The notes under the pieces were generated by a model. It saw only the letters and a list, made by a program, of their open reading frames with translations. It had not been told where the DNA came from and searched no databases. 64,000 nucleotides of DNA from an uncultured Bacilli bacterium (lineage in GTDB: Bacteria > Bacillota_I > Bacilli_A > RF39 > UBA660). How positions within the stretch are numbered: the first letter of the stretch is position 1; every line of letters starts with the position of its first letter. The translations under genes and the position numbers were made by a program. Shown here one piece after another: positions 51,538 through 60,050 of the stretch. Location of the stretch: assembly GCA_934101595.1 (NCBI GenBank), contig CAKORR010000002.1, positions 129,001 to 193,000 on the forward strand. The letters are read 5' to 3'.

Positions 51538-51568
51538 GTGGAAGGGAATGCGGATTTGCCCATACCAC
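51538..51568 (+). promoter_or_regulatory. Possible L1-binding leader hairpin before rplK
   Basis: GTGG (51538-51541) pairs with CCAC (51565-51568) and GGG (51544-51546) with CCC (51559-51561), leaving an uneven inner loop AA/ATA. L1 represses the L11-L1 operon by binding such a two-helix site with an asymmetric loop. The match is by shape only. Confidence 0.45.
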
Positions 51569-51601
51569 TAACGCGAAAAAATTTTTATAGGAGGTGTTTT
51601 C

Positions 51602-52195
51602 GTGGCAAAAGAGATCATAAAAAGAATTAAATTGGAGATAAGTGCCGGTAAAGCAACACCAGCACCACCAGTAGGAACAGTTTTAGGACCTGCAGGTGTT
51701 AATCTACAAGAATTCTGTACAAAATTTAATGACGCAACAAGAGATAAAATGGGAGATATAATTCCATGTGAAATTACTGTATTTGATGATCGTACATTTG
51801 ATTTTGTATTAAAGACTCCACCAGCTGGCTTCTTGTTAAAGAAAGCTGCTAAGATTCAAAAAGGTAGTTCTAAAGGTGCAAACCAAGTTGTTGCAACAAT
51901 ATCTAAAAATGATTTAAGACAAATAGCTGAAACAAAATTACCTGATTTAAATGCTTATGATGTTGAAGCTGCTATGAATATCATTGAGGGTACAGCTCGT
52001 AATATGGGTATTGCAGTTGAAGGATTAAATGATAAAGAATTAAAAGAACAAGCCGAAGAAGCATTAAAAGCTGAAAAAGAACAAGCTAAGCGCGAAGAAC
52101 AACTTGCTGAAATGGAAGAGGAAGCTAAGGGATTAGCTGAAGGTTCTAAAGAAGTAGCAGTTGTTGGTGAAGAAGAAAAAACTGAAGAAGAATAA
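51602..52195 (+). CDS. rplK: 50S ribosomal protein uL11 with a long acidic C-terminal extension
   Basis: 197 residues from GTG 51602, behind AGGAGGTG. Residues 1-141 are a normal L11: [34 protein letters not shown] and [16 protein letters not shown]. The next 56 residues are an extra charged tail ([16 protein letters not shown] and a Glu-rich end). L11 forms the GTPase-associated stalk base. nusG and secE, the usual upstream neighbours, are not here. Confidence 0.96.
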   Translation: MAKEIIKRIKLEISAGKATPAPPVGTVLGPAGVNLQEFCTKFNDATRDKMGDIIPCEITVFDDRTFDFVLKTPPAGFLLKKAAKIQKGSSKGANQVVATISKNDLRQIAETKLPDLNAYDVEAAMNIIEGTARNMGIAVEGLNDKELKEQAEEALKAEKEQAKREEQLAEMEEEAKGLAEGSKEVAVVGEEEKTEEE

Positions 52196-52253
52196 TATTA
52201 GTATATTAATTCATATAAAAAGTCCGCTAATAAACCACAGTTAGGAGGAAAAA

Positions 52254-52952
52254 ATGAAAAAGCACGGTAAGAAATATGTGGAAGCATCTGCTAAATTAGA
52301 AAAAAATAATTCTTATTTATTAGAAGATGCAATTAAGCTAGTAAAAGATACTACAACTACAAAATTTGATAGCACTATTGAAGTTGCAATTAAATTAAAT
52401 ATTGATGCAAAGAAATCTGATCAACAATTAAGAGGATCTTTACTATTACCACATGGTACAGGAAAAACTAAGAAAGTACTTGTTATAGCAAAAGGTGATG
52501 CTGCTGCAAACGCAACAGCTGCTGGTGCTGATTATGTTGGTGATATCGACATGATTAAAAAAATTGAAGAAGAAAACTGGTTTGATTATGATTCAATAGT
52601 TGCTACGCCTGATATGATGCCTATGCTTGGTAAGATTGGTAAGATTTTAGGGCCTAAGGGTTTAATGCCAAATCCTAAAACTGGAACTGTAACACCAAAT
52701 CCTGCTAAAGCAGTTGAGGATATCAAAAAAGGTATGGTTGAATATAAAAATGATCAATATGGAAATATCCATACTATAATTGGTAAAGCTTCTTTTGATA
52801 ATAAGAAATTAGAAGAAAATTTACAATATGTAGTAGCTACTATTGCTAAGGTAAAACCAGCCACAGTAAAAGGAACTTTTATCCAAAATATTTCAATTTC
52901 TAGTACTATGGGTCCTGGAATAAAAGTTGATAAAAATTCTTTTGACATTTAA
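52254..52952 (+). CDS. rplA: 50S ribosomal protein uL1
   Basis: 232 residues. MKKHGKKYVEASAKLEK is the start, and GKIGKILGPKGLMPNPKTGT (about 127-146) is the L1 signature. It forms the mobile L1 stalk and represses its own operon through the leader. AGGAGG precedes the ATG. The rplJ promoter begins inside its last codons. Confidence 0.97.
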   Translation: MKKHGKKYVEASAKLEKNNSYLLEDAIKLVKDTTTTKFDSTIEVAIKLNIDAKKSDQQLRGSLLLPHGTGKTKKVLVIAKGDAAANATAAGADYVGDIDMIKKIEEENWFDYDSIVATPDMMPMLGKIGKILGPKGLMPNPKTGTVTPNPAKAVEDIKKGMVEYKNDQYGNIHTIIGKASFDNKKLEENLQYVVATIAKVKPATVKGTFIQNISISSTMGPGIKVDKNSFDI

Positions 52953-52970
52953 TCAATAATTTAATATAAT
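52942..52970 (+). promoter_or_regulatory. Consensus promoter of rplJ-rplL
   Basis: TTGACA (52942-52947), exactly 17 bases, then TATAAT (52965-52970). Both hexamers match the vegetative consensus perfectly. The -35 overlaps the end of rplA. Confidence 0.85.
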
Positions 52971-52977
52971 ACATTTT

Positions 52978-53080
52978 AGAAAAAGCGTTCACCCAAAGAC
53001 AGTAGGGACTTCTGTTTAATAATCCTACCGAGGGAAAACTTAAAAACAATTTTTAAGCTTCCCTTTTGTGGAAGCTTTTC
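52978..53080 (+). promoter_or_regulatory. Ribosomal protein L10 leader with terminator switch
   Basis: Located before rplJ as in other Firmicutes. CAAAGACAGTAGG (about 52994-53006) and TCCTACCGAGGG (about 53023-53034) form the helix and kink-turn-like core known to bind L10(L12)4. A long hairpin with GGGAA (53032-53036), CTTAAAAA (53039-53046), TTTTTAAG (53050-53057) and TTCCC (53059-53063) shares bases with a terminator-like stem AAGCTTCC (53055-53062)/GGAAGCTT (53070-53077) followed by T. The two folds exclude each other, which fits attenuation by excess L10. Confidence 0.85.
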
Positions 53081-53102
53081 TAATATGGTAAAGGAGGATA
53101 AA

Positions 53103-53594
53103 ATGGCAAGCGAGAAAATTTTAAACGAAAAAAGAGAAGTTGTTAATGAGATAGTTGAAAAAATCAAAAATAGCGAATCTGTTATTATATTTCAATATCA
53201 AGGTTTAACAGTTTCAGACACTAGCGAATTAAGAAAGCTTCTTAAACCAATAAATGCTGAAATCAAGGTATATAAAAACACTTTGCTAAAAAGAGCTTTG
53301 GAAGAAGTAAATGTTAATTTGGATGAATTTTTAGAAGGACCAAATGCTATTTTGTTTGGTGAAAGTTTACTTGAACCAATTAAAATAATATCTGATTATG
53401 CAAAAAATCATGACAAATTAGATATTCGCGTTGGTATTATCAGTGGTAAGAAAGCTGATATTGATGTAATTAAAGAATATGCATCTATTCCATCAAGAGA
53501 AGGATTGTTAACAATGTTAGCTGGTGGAATGATACAATATGTTAAAGATTTATCAATTAGTTTAAATCTTTATGCAGAGCAATTAGAAAAATAA
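53103..53594 (+). CDS. rplJ: 50S ribosomal protein uL10
   Basis: 163 residues from ATG 53103, behind AAGGAGG; the in-frame ATG 53085 lies before that site. FQYQGLTVSDTSELRKLLKP and VYKNTLLKRALEEV are the L10 globular-domain signatures. The C-terminal helix carries L7/L12 dimers. L10 controls its own operon through the leader. Confidence 0.95.
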   Translation: MASEKILNEKREVVNEIVEKIKNSESVIIFQYQGLTVSDTSELRKLLKPINAEIKVYKNTLLKRALEEVNVNLDEFLEGPNAILFGESLLEPIKIISDYAKNHDKLDIRVGIISGKKADIDVIKEYASIPSREGLLTMLAGGMIQYVKDLSISLNLYAEQLEK

Positions 53595-53612
53595 GAAAGG
53601 AATGAATATATA

Positions 53613-53978
53613 ATGGCAAAATTAAATAAGGAAGATTTTATAAGTGCTTTAAAAGAAATGACAATTCTTGAAGTTAAAGAATTAGTTGATGCAATGAAAG
53701 AAGAATTTGGAGTAGATCCATCTGCAGTAGCAGTAGCTGCAGCTCCTGCTCAAGCAGAAGAAGCTGGCTCAGCAAACAAAAATGTAGTATTAAAATCTGC
53801 TGGTGGAAACAAGATTGCAGTTATTAAGATAATTAAGGAAATAACTGGTCTTGGACTTGTTGAAGCAAAAGCTTTAGCTGATAATGGCGGAAACATTAAA
53901 GAAAATGTTCCTCAAGAAGAAGCTGAACAACTTAAAGCACAATTAACTGAAGCAGGCGCTGAAGTAGAACTTGCTTAG
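53613..53978 (+). CDS. rplL: 50S ribosomal protein bL7/bL12
   Basis: 121 residues. The N-terminal dimerisation helices, an Ala/Glu-rich hinge (VAAAPAQAEEAGSA, about 41-54) and the C-terminal factor-binding domain with NKIAVIKIIKEITGLGLVEAK are all present. It recruits EF-G and EF-Tu to the ribosome. Confidence 0.97.
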   Translation: MAKLNKEDFISALKEMTILEVKELVDAMKEEFGVDPSAVAVAAAPAQAEEAGSANKNVVLKSAGGNKIAVIKIIKEITGLGLVEAKALADNGGNIKENVPQEEAEQLKAQLTEAGAEVELA

Positions 53979-53979
53979 T

Positions 53980-54008
53980 AAAAAGCACTTTAAAAAGTGC
54001 TTTTTTTG
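53980..54008 (+). terminator. Terminator after rplL
   Basis: AAAGCACTTT/AAAGTGCTTT stem (about 53982-54003) followed by a T-run. Confidence 0.85.
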
Positions 54009-54067
54009 TGTATTGATTTTTTAAATAAATAAAGATATACTATTTATAGAATTAGAGAGGGATTTTT

Positions 54068-54352
54068 ATGAAAAGAATAATAGAAAACATTTTAAAAGTA
54101 CTAGTCATTTTATTAATAGTAGCGTGGGTTGTAATTGTTTTTATAGACTTTTTTAGAACCACTGAAAATAAAAATCCGAAATTTTGCATTAAAACACAAG
54201 TTAAAAACTATCCGGATGGAACTACATTTGAATGTATTGGATTAGGATATAAAATGTATAGATATAATAGAGTATGCGGATCGGTTAGATTTGGTCCATT
54301 CTTTATTAAGGAATATTTAACTAAGGAAGAACTTTGTCAAGAAAATAAATAA
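54068..54352 (+). CDS. Unknown 94-residue membrane-anchored protein
   Basis: A membrane segment (about 8-28) is followed by an exported Cys-containing domain: Cys at about 41, 58, 73 and 90, with FECIGLGYKMYRYNR and SVRFGPFF. I know no family. Even Cys numbers in an exported domain suggest disulfides, and a thioredoxin-like protein is encoded at 44410. It heads a three-gene set; AGAGAGGG precedes the ATG. Confidence 0.65.
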   Translation: MKRIIENILKVLVILLIVAWVVIVFIDFFRTTENKNPKFCIKTQVKNYPDGTTFECIGLGYKMYRYNRVCGSVRFGPFFIKEYLTKEELCQENK

Positions 54353-54365
54353 GTGAGGTTTTGGA

Positions 54366-54794
54366 ATGAATTATAAATATAAAAATGGCTGGAGTATGTC
54401 AGAAATGATAGGCTTAATGGCTGTTTTGTTTTTCTTTTTTTTAGTAGCCATTATTTTGATAATCGCTTTTTACCACTCAATTGATAAAGAAGTTAAAACA
54501 AAAGAGGGCGTTAATGAAATGACTTATAGTGAAACAGAAGAAGCATTAGAAAGCGCTGCTAAAAGATACATGCGAAATAAATATGAAAACGTTGAAAACG
54601 TTGAAAACGTTTCTACGACTGTGTTAACAAAAAAGCAACTAGTTAAAATGGGTTATATAATTAGACCTATTCATATCAAATGTAATGGGTATGCAATCGC
54701 AAGCATTTCAGATGGCATTGTTGATGCAAAAGGGTATATTGATTGCGGTGATTATGAAACGCAAGGATATGAAAGTTGGAGATTAGATGAATAA
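54366..54794 (+). CDS. Putative pseudopilin-like small membrane protein
   Basis: 142 residues. A short basic leader ends in NG, followed by WSMSEMIGLMAVLFFFFLVAI: Gly8 with Glu at +5 and a long hydrophobic helix is the class III prepilin layout (G/x4E). The first mature residue would be Trp instead of Phe or Met. The exported domain contains three 9-base repeats (54585-54611, coding NVENVENV) and a C-terminal block (LTKKQLVKMGYI to VDAKGYIDC) that recurs in the next gene. No prepilin peptidase is in the window. Confidence 0.6.
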   Translation: MNYKYKNGWSMSEMIGLMAVLFFFFLVAIILIIAFYHSIDKEVKTKEGVNEMTYSETEEALESAAKRYMRNKYENVENVENVSTTVLTKKQLVKMGYIIRPIHIKCNGYAIASISDGIVDAKGYIDCGDYETQGYESWRLDE

Positions 54795-55140
54795 ATTAAA
54801 AAACATGGGAATAGTATGGACTTTTACCATTTTGTCTCTTTTAATATTAATGGTATTTATGGGTATGACTGTTAAAAGAAAAAACAAACCTTATAAAGAA
54901 TTGGAAAACAAACTGGTTGATATAACTACTAAATATATAGAAAGTATAACTTGGTATCCTGAAAAAGATGCAAGTATAAAAATTACTGCTAAAGAATTAA
55001 TAGATGAAGGCATAATTTCTGAAGATTTTTTGGTAGTTAAAGATGACAAGTGTGATGGCTATGTTAACATAACTAATAATGGTGTAATAGATTTTAAGGG
55101 ATTTCTTAAATGCAATAAATACACTACACTTAATTATTAA
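54787..55140 (+). CDS. Paralogue-like small membrane protein of the pilin-like set
   Basis: 117 residues with one membrane segment (about 9-28). The domain after it repeats the previous protein: ITAKELIDEGIIS, then KCDGYVNITNNGVIDFKGFLKC compares with LTKKQLVKMGYI and KCNGYAIASISDGIVDAKGYIDC (only parts quoted). It lacks the Gly-x4-Glu prepilin site. The gene overlaps the previous one by eight bases, so both are translated together. Role unknown; perhaps minor subunits of an envelope filament. Confidence 0.6.
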   Translation: MNKLKNMGIVWTFTILSLLILMVFMGMTVKRKNKPYKELENKLVDITTKYIESITWYPEKDASIKITAKELIDEGIISEDFLVVKDDKCDGYVNITNNGVIDFKGFLKCNKYTTLNY

Positions 55141-55170
55141 TTAAAACCAGCAAAATAGGTATAAAAAATA

Positions 55171-55199
55171 TTGACATAAATAATATTAAATGATATATT
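55171..55199 (+). promoter_or_regulatory. Promoter of the rpsL-rpsG-fusA operon
   Basis: TTGACA (55171-55176), 17 bases, TATATT (55194-55199). The leader that follows has a hairpin GATTCTA/TAGAATC (about 55220-55240), probably for feedback control. Confidence 0.75.
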
Positions 55200-55296
55200 A
55201 TTTATGTTTTTTAAAGGAGGATTCTATCTAGGTAGAATCTAATTTAATGGAATATGTGATACACCAGGATGTGTGTACATGGAAGGAGGAAAATGA

Positions 55297-55710
55297 ATGC
55301 CAACAATTAATCAATTGGTAAAGAGCAAAAGAAAGAGCAAGAAGAAAAAAAGTAAGAGTCCAGTTTTAAATATTGGATTTAACACTTTGGAAAGAAAGCA
55401 AACTGATACAACTAGTCCTCAAAAAAGAGGTGTTTGTACAAGAGTAGGAACAAAGACTCCTAAGAAACCAAACTCAGCATTACGTAAATATTGTAGAGTA
55501 AGACTTTCTAATGGAAAAGAAATCGATGCTTATATTCCAGGTGAAGGACACAACTTACAAGAACATAGTGTTGTACTAGTTCGTGGTGGTCGTGTTAAAG
55601 ACTTAATCGGTGTTCGTTATCATGTAATACGTGGAACATTAGATACTCAAGGCGTTAATAATAGACGTCAAGGACGTAGTAAATATGGCTCTAAGAAGCC
55701 AAAAAAATAG
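55297..55710 (+). CDS. rpsL: 30S ribosomal protein uS12
   Basis: 137 residues. [14 protein letters not shown], the [15 protein letters not shown] and [19 protein letters not shown] blocks are those of S12; KTPKKPNSA contains the streptomycin-sensitivity lysine (wild-type form). AAGGAGG fits ATG 55297; an out-of-frame ATG at 55293 gives only five codons. S12 acts in decoding. Confidence 0.97.
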   Translation: MPTINQLVKSKRKSKKKKSKSPVLNIGFNTLERKQTDTTSPQKRGVCTRVGTKTPKKPNSALRKYCRVRLSNGKEIDAYIPGEGHNLQEHSVVLVRGGRVKDLIGVRYHVIRGTLDTQGVNNRRQGRSKYGSKKPKK

Positions 55711-55725
55711 GAAAGGTGGATAAAA

Positions 55726-56193
55726 ATGCGTAAAAGAAGAGCAATAAAAAGAGACGTGCTACCTGATCCCATTTACAATTCTAAAGTAGTTACTAAGTTA
55801 GTTAACCAAATAATGAAAGATGGTAAAAAGGGCACTGCTCAAAAAATATTATATGAAGCATTTGAAATTGTAGAAAAAGAAACAGGAAAACCTGCTTTAG
55901 ATGTATACAATCAAGCTTTAGAAAATATTAAACCAGCATTAGAAGTTAAGTCTCGTCGTGTTGGTGGTTCTAATTATCAAGTTCCAGTTGAAGTTGATAA
56001 CGAAAGAAGTCAAGCTTTAGCTTTAAGATGGTTAGTGAATTATGCAAAGTTAAGAAATGGAAAGGGTATGGCCATTAACTTAGCAAATGAAATTATCGAT
56101 GCTTCAAATGGCATTGGTGGCGCTTGCAAGAAACGCGAAGATACTCATAAAATGGCAGAAGCAAATAAAGCATTTGCTCATTACAGATGGTAG
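55726..56193 (+). CDS. rpsG: 30S ribosomal protein uS7
   Basis: 155 residues. [36 protein letters not shown] (about 75-90) and a C-terminal [20 protein letters not shown] are typical. It nucleates the head of the 30S subunit and lines the E-site. GAAAGGTGG precedes the ATG. Confidence 0.97.
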   Translation: MRKRRAIKRDVLPDPIYNSKVVTKLVNQIMKDGKKGTAQKILYEAFEIVEKETGKPALDVYNQALENIKPALEVKSRRVGGSNYQVPVEVDNERSQALALRWLVNYAKLRNGKGMAINLANEIIDASNGIGGACKKREDTHKMAEANKAFAHYRW

Positions 56194-56199
56194 TTGTTT

Positions 56200-58272
56200 A
56201 TGGCAAGAGATGTTAGTTTAGATAAAATTAGAAATATCGGTATTATGGCACACATTGATGCTGGTAAAACAACAACTACCGAAAGAATTTTATTCCATAC
56301 TGGAATAACTCATAAAATTGGTGAAACTCACGATGGTGAGTCTCAAATGGACTGGATGGAGCAAGAAAAGGAAAGAGGTATTACTATTACTAGTGCTGCA
56401 ACTACAGCACATTGGAAGGGATATCGTCTTAACATTATTGATACCCCAGGTCATGTAGATTTTACAATTGAAGTTCAAAGAAGTTTAAGAGTACTAGATG
56501 GTGCAGTAGCACTTATTGATGCTCAAGCAGGTGTTGAACCACAAACAGAAACTGTATGGCGTCAAGCTAATGATTATAAAGTTCCAAGAATGATTTGTGC
56601 TAATAAAATGGCTAAATTAGGAGCTGATTTCTATTACAGTTTAAAAACAATAAAGGACAGATTGGGTGCTAAAGCTGCTCCTATCGAATTGCCAATTGGT
56701 GCAGAAAGTGAATTCTGCGGAGTTGTTAATCTAGTAACAATGAAAGCCTATAAATTTGATGGTTCAGAACATGAAAATGCTGAAGAGATTGAAATCCCAG
56801 CAGATATGAAAGATAAGGCTGTTGAATACAGAAACTTGTTAATTGAAACAGTTGCTGATTATGACGATGCTTTAATGGAAAAGTACTTAGAGGGCGAAGA
56901 AATTGGCGTTGATGAATTAAAAGCTGCAATAAGAAAAGCCACATTAACTGTAGAATTCTTCCCAGTATTATGTGCTGATGCGTTAAGTAATCAAGGTATT
57001 AAGCCATTGCTTGATGCAGTTGTAGATTATTTACCATCACCAATGGACGTTGAAGCTATTGAATGTACTGATAAAAATGGAAACATTGTTAAAAGACATC
57101 CAAGTGATTCAGAACCATTTATGGCTATGGCATTTAAAATTGCTGCTGATCCATATGTAGGTAGATTGGCATTCTTCAGAGTATATTCTGGTCATTTAAA
57201 TAGTGGTACATATATTTTAAATAGTACTAAAAATGTAAAAGAAAGAGTTGGACGTATTTTACAAATGCACGCTAACCAAAGAAAAGAAATTTCGGAAGTT
57301 TATGCTGGTGAAATAGCTGCTTTAGTTGGCCTTAAAAATACAACAACTGCCGATACATTATGCGATGAAAAGAATCCAGTTATCATGAATGGTATGGAAT
57401 TCCCTTTACCAGTTATTGATGAAGCAATCGAGCCTAAGAGTAAGGCTGATCAAGACAAAATGGTTATTGCTTTACAAAAATTAGCAGAAGAAGATCCAAC
57501 ATTTAGATATAAAACTGATTCTGAAACAGGTCAAACTGTTATTAGCGGAATGGGTGAGTTACATCTTGAGGTTCTTGTTAGACGTATGAAAGATGAATTT
57601 AACGTTGATGCAAATATCGGTAGACCACAAGTAGCTTATCGTGAAACAATCACTCAAGCTGCTGAATGTGAAGGAAAATATATTAAACAATCTGGTGGAC
57701 GTGGACAATATGGACATGTTTGGGTTAAATTTGAACCAAATCCAGAAAAAGGTTATGAATTTGTTGATTCAATCGTTGGTGGTGTAGTTCCTCGTGAATA
57801 TATTCCAGTAACTGATAAAGGATTGCAAGATGCAATGGCAGGTGGAATACTTGCTGGTTATCCAGTAGTTGATGTTAAGGCAACATTATTTGATGGATCA
57901 TATCATGATGTTGACTCATCAGAAATGGCATTCAAAATTGCTGCATCTATGGCTTTAAAAGAAGCTAAGAATAAATGTAAACCAGTTTTACTTGAACCAA
58001 TTATGAAGGTAGATGTAGTAATTCCAGAAGAATACATGGGTAATGTTATGGGAGACCTAACATCTCGTCGTGGTCGCCCATTAGGACAAGAATCAAGGGG
58101 AAATGCTCTACAAATTAGTGCAATGGTTCCGCTTGCTGAGATGTTTGGATATGCAACTACATTGCGTTCAAATTCTCAAGGTCGTGGTAACTTCACTATG
58201 GTATTAGACCATTATGAAGAAGTGCCAAAATCAATCGCTGAAGAAATCATAAAGAAAAACAGCGTTAACTAA
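56200..58272 (+). CDS. fusA: Elongation factor G
   Basis: 690 residues from ATG 56200, with the usual start [21 protein letters not shown]1 [13 protein letters not shown]3 [12 protein letters not shown], and domain [16 protein letters not shown] are intact; in place of NKMDK the G4 block reads NKMAKLG, losing the Asp normally written NKxD. It drives translocation. The Shine-Dalgarno site is weak, six bases after the rpsG stop, so translational coupling is likely. Confidence 0.96.
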   Translation: MARDVSLDKIRNIGIMAHIDAGKTTTTERILFHTGITHKIGETHDGESQMDWMEQEKERGITITSAATTAHWKGYRLNIIDTPGHVDFTIEVQRSLRVLDGAVALIDAQAGVEPQTETVWRQANDYKVPRMICANKMAKLGADFYYSLKTIKDRLGAKAAPIELPIGAESEFCGVVNLVTMKAYKFDGSEHENAEEIEIPADMKDKAVEYRNLLIETVADYDDALMEKYLEGEEIGVDELKAAIRKATLTVEFFPVLCADALSNQGIKPLLDAVVDYLPSPMDVEAIECTDKNGNIVKRHPSDSEPFMAMAFKIAADPYVGRLAFFRVYSGHLNSGTYILNSTKNVKERVGRILQMHANQRKEISEVYAGEIAALVGLKNTTTADTLCDEKNPVIMNGMEFPLPVIDEAIEPKSKADQDKMVIALQKLAEEDPTFRYKTDSETGQTVISGMGELHLEVLVRRMKDEFNVDANIGRPQVAYRETITQAAECEGKYIKQSGGRGQYGHVWVKFEPNPEKGYEFVDSIVGGVVPREYIPVTDKGLQDAMAGGILAGYPVVDVKATLFDGSYHDVDSSEMAFKIAASMALKEAKNKCKPVLLEPIMKVDVVIPEEYMGNVMGDLTSRRGRPLGQESRGNALQISAMVPLAEMFGYATTLRSNSQGRGNFTMVLDHYEEVPKSIAEEIIKKNSVN

Positions 58273-58276
58273 AAAT

Positions 58277-58301
58277 AATACTTGAAAATTATTCAAGCAT
58301 T
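58277..58301 (+). promoter_or_regulatory. Hairpin between fusA and tuf
   Basis: CTTGAA (58281-58286) pairs with TTCAAG (58292-58297), with partial outer AAT/ATT pairing. There is no T-run, so it is probably a processing or partial-stop element. Confidence 0.35.
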
Positions 58302-58339
58302 AGATAAAATAAAGTAGATATAGGAAAGGAGAAAATAAA

Positions 58340-59506
58340 ATGGCAAGACAAAAATTTGATCGTTCAAAAGAACACGTTAATATAGGTACTATTGGACATG
58401 TTGACCATGGTAAAACTACATTAACAGCCGCTATTACAAAATATTTCGGACAATTTGTTGATTATGCTGATATTGACAAAGCTCCAGAGGAAAGGGAAAG
58501 AGGTATTACTATTAATACTGCTCACGTTGAGTATGAAACTGAAAAACGTCATTATGCTCACGTTGACTGCCCAGGACATGCTGACTATGTTAAAAACATG
58601 ATCACAGGTGCTGCTCAAATGGATGGTGCTATCCTTGTAGTTTCTGCTGCAGATGGTCCAATGCCACAAACTAGAGAGCATATCTTATTATCAAGACAAG
58701 TTGGAGTTCCAAAAATTGTTGTTTACATGAATAAATGTGACCAAGTTGATGATCCAGAACTTCTTGATTTAGTAGAAATGGAAATCAGAGAATTATTAGC
58801 TGAATATGGTTATGATTCAGAATGCCCAATCATTCGTGGTAGTGCATTAAAAGCTCTTGAAGGTGATGAAGCTGCTGCTCAAAGTATTCGTGACTTAATG
58901 GCTGCTGTTGATTCATATATCGACGCTCCAGTACGTGATACTGATAAACCATTCTTAATGAGTATTGAAGATGTATTTACTATTTCAGGACGTGGTACAG
59001 TTGTTACTGGTCGTGTTGAAAGAGGACAATTAAATCTTAACGACGAAGTTGAAATTGTTGGTTTAAAACCTACAAGAAAAACAGTTGTTACTGGAATCGA
59101 AATGTTCAGAAAATCACTTGACTTTGCTCAAGCTGGAGATAATGCTGGTGCATTACTTCGTGGTATTGCTCGTGATGAAGTTGAACGTGGACAAGTTTTA
59201 GCTAAACCTGGAAGCGTTACTCCACATCATAAATTTAAAGCGAGTGTTTATGTATTATCAAAAGAAGAAGGCGGAAGACATACTCCATTCTTCTCAAATT
59301 ATAGACCACAATTCTATTTCAGAACAACAGATGTTACTGGTGTAATTGAATTACCTCAAGGTACTGATATGGTTATGCCTGGTGACAATGTTGATATGAC
59401 AGTTGAATTAATTGCTCCAGTTGCTCTTGAAAATGGTACTAAGTTCTCTATCCGTGAGGGTGGACGTACTGTTGGTGCTGGTGTAGTATCTGAAATTATC
59501 GAATAA
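58340..59506 (+). CDS. tuf: Elongation factor Tu
   Basis: 388 residues. G1 [16 protein letters not shown]3 [21 protein letters not shown] and G4 NKCDQVDD are intact; domain [14 protein letters not shown] and domain [27 protein letters not shown] follow. It delivers aminoacyl-tRNA. Codon use is GCT/GGT-rich, as for a highly expressed gene. AGGAAAGGAG precedes the ATG. Confidence 0.98.
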   Translation: MARQKFDRSKEHVNIGTIGHVDHGKTTLTAAITKYFGQFVDYADIDKAPEERERGITINTAHVEYETEKRHYAHVDCPGHADYVKNMITGAAQMDGAILVVSAADGPMPQTREHILLSRQVGVPKIVVYMNKCDQVDDPELLDLVEMEIRELLAEYGYDSECPIIRGSALKALEGDEAAAQSIRDLMAAVDSYIDAPVRDTDKPFLMSIEDVFTISGRGTVVTGRVERGQLNLNDEVEIVGLKPTRKTVVTGIEMFRKSLDFAQAGDNAGALLRGIARDEVERGQVLAKPGSVTPHHKFKASVYVLSKEEGGRHTPFFSNYRPQFYFRTTDVTGVIELPQGTDMVMPGDNVDMTVELIAPVALENGTKFSIREGGRTVGAGVVSEIIE

Positions 59507-59532
59507 AAAAATGCCCTAACGGCATTTTTTTT
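59505..59532 (+). terminator. Terminator after tuf
   Basis: AAAAATGCC (59507-59515) pairs with GGCATTTTT (59521-59529), followed by T. Confidence 0.85.
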
Positions 59533-59613
59533 ATGATAAAGTATTTAAGTTTAATTTGTTATTGCAAAAATGTTATATTCTATTGTAAAATTAATTTGGA
59601 AAGGATGTTTTTT

Positions 59614-60018
59614 ATGGAGGCTATGATGATGGTTGAAAAAGCTCCAACATTTTCAAGTTGGGGGATTATTGCACTTGTTTTAGCAATAGCTGGAGGAATT
59701 TGTACTTATGTTTTGTTTTTAAATAGTAAACAAGACATGAAGCTTTCACCATTCTTAAAGTGGTTAAAAGATTTTTTAAATTTTGACAAAATGTTAATTG
59801 AAGTAATTCTAAAAGTTGTTTATCTTATTATAACAATTTTTGTTATATTGCTTTCATTTGGATTTATTGCTAAAGATTTTGGAGCGTTCTTCTTAACACT
59901 TATATTTGGACCTATTATTATAAGAATAATCTATGAATTAATTTTAATCCAAATTTGTATTTGGAAAAACACAACGTCAATTAATCAAAAATTAAAAGAC
60001 AAGTCAAAAGAAAAATAG
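59614..60018 (+). CDS. Small integral membrane protein, DUF4282-like
   Basis: 134 residues from ATG 59614; GGAAAGGA stands eight bases upstream, while the open frame runs back to 59533 without a site. Three hydrophobic segments (about 14-35, 64-83 and 87-112) and a Lys-rich tail. The layout, with FLKWLKDFLNFDKMLI before the second segment, recalls DUF4282 proteins, but the match is weak. Function unknown. Confidence 0.6.
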   Translation: MEAMMMVEKAPTFSSWGIIALVLAIAGGICTYVLFLNSKQDMKLSPFLKWLKDFLNFDKMLIEVILKVVYLIITIFVILLSFGFIAKDFGAFFLTLIFGPIIIRIIYELILIQICIWKNTTSINQKLKDKSKEK

Positions 60019-60036
60019 TGCTCTGGCACTATTTTT
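60011..60036 (+). terminator. Terminator after the small membrane protein gene
   Basis: AAAAATAGTGC (60011-60021) pairs with GCACTATTTTT (60026-60036); the stop codon lies in the 5' arm. Confidence 0.8.
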
Positions 60037-60050
60037 AAAAAGGTATTAAC

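Noticed and set aside
54585..54611. Three tandem 9-base repeats as a CRISPR or regulatory array
   Set aside because: They are in frame inside a gene, encode NVENVENV, and have no spacers.
55293..55310. Five-codon mini-ORF before rpsL as a leader peptide
   Set aside because: Its ATG is only three bases after the Shine-Dalgarno and it merely overlaps the real start.
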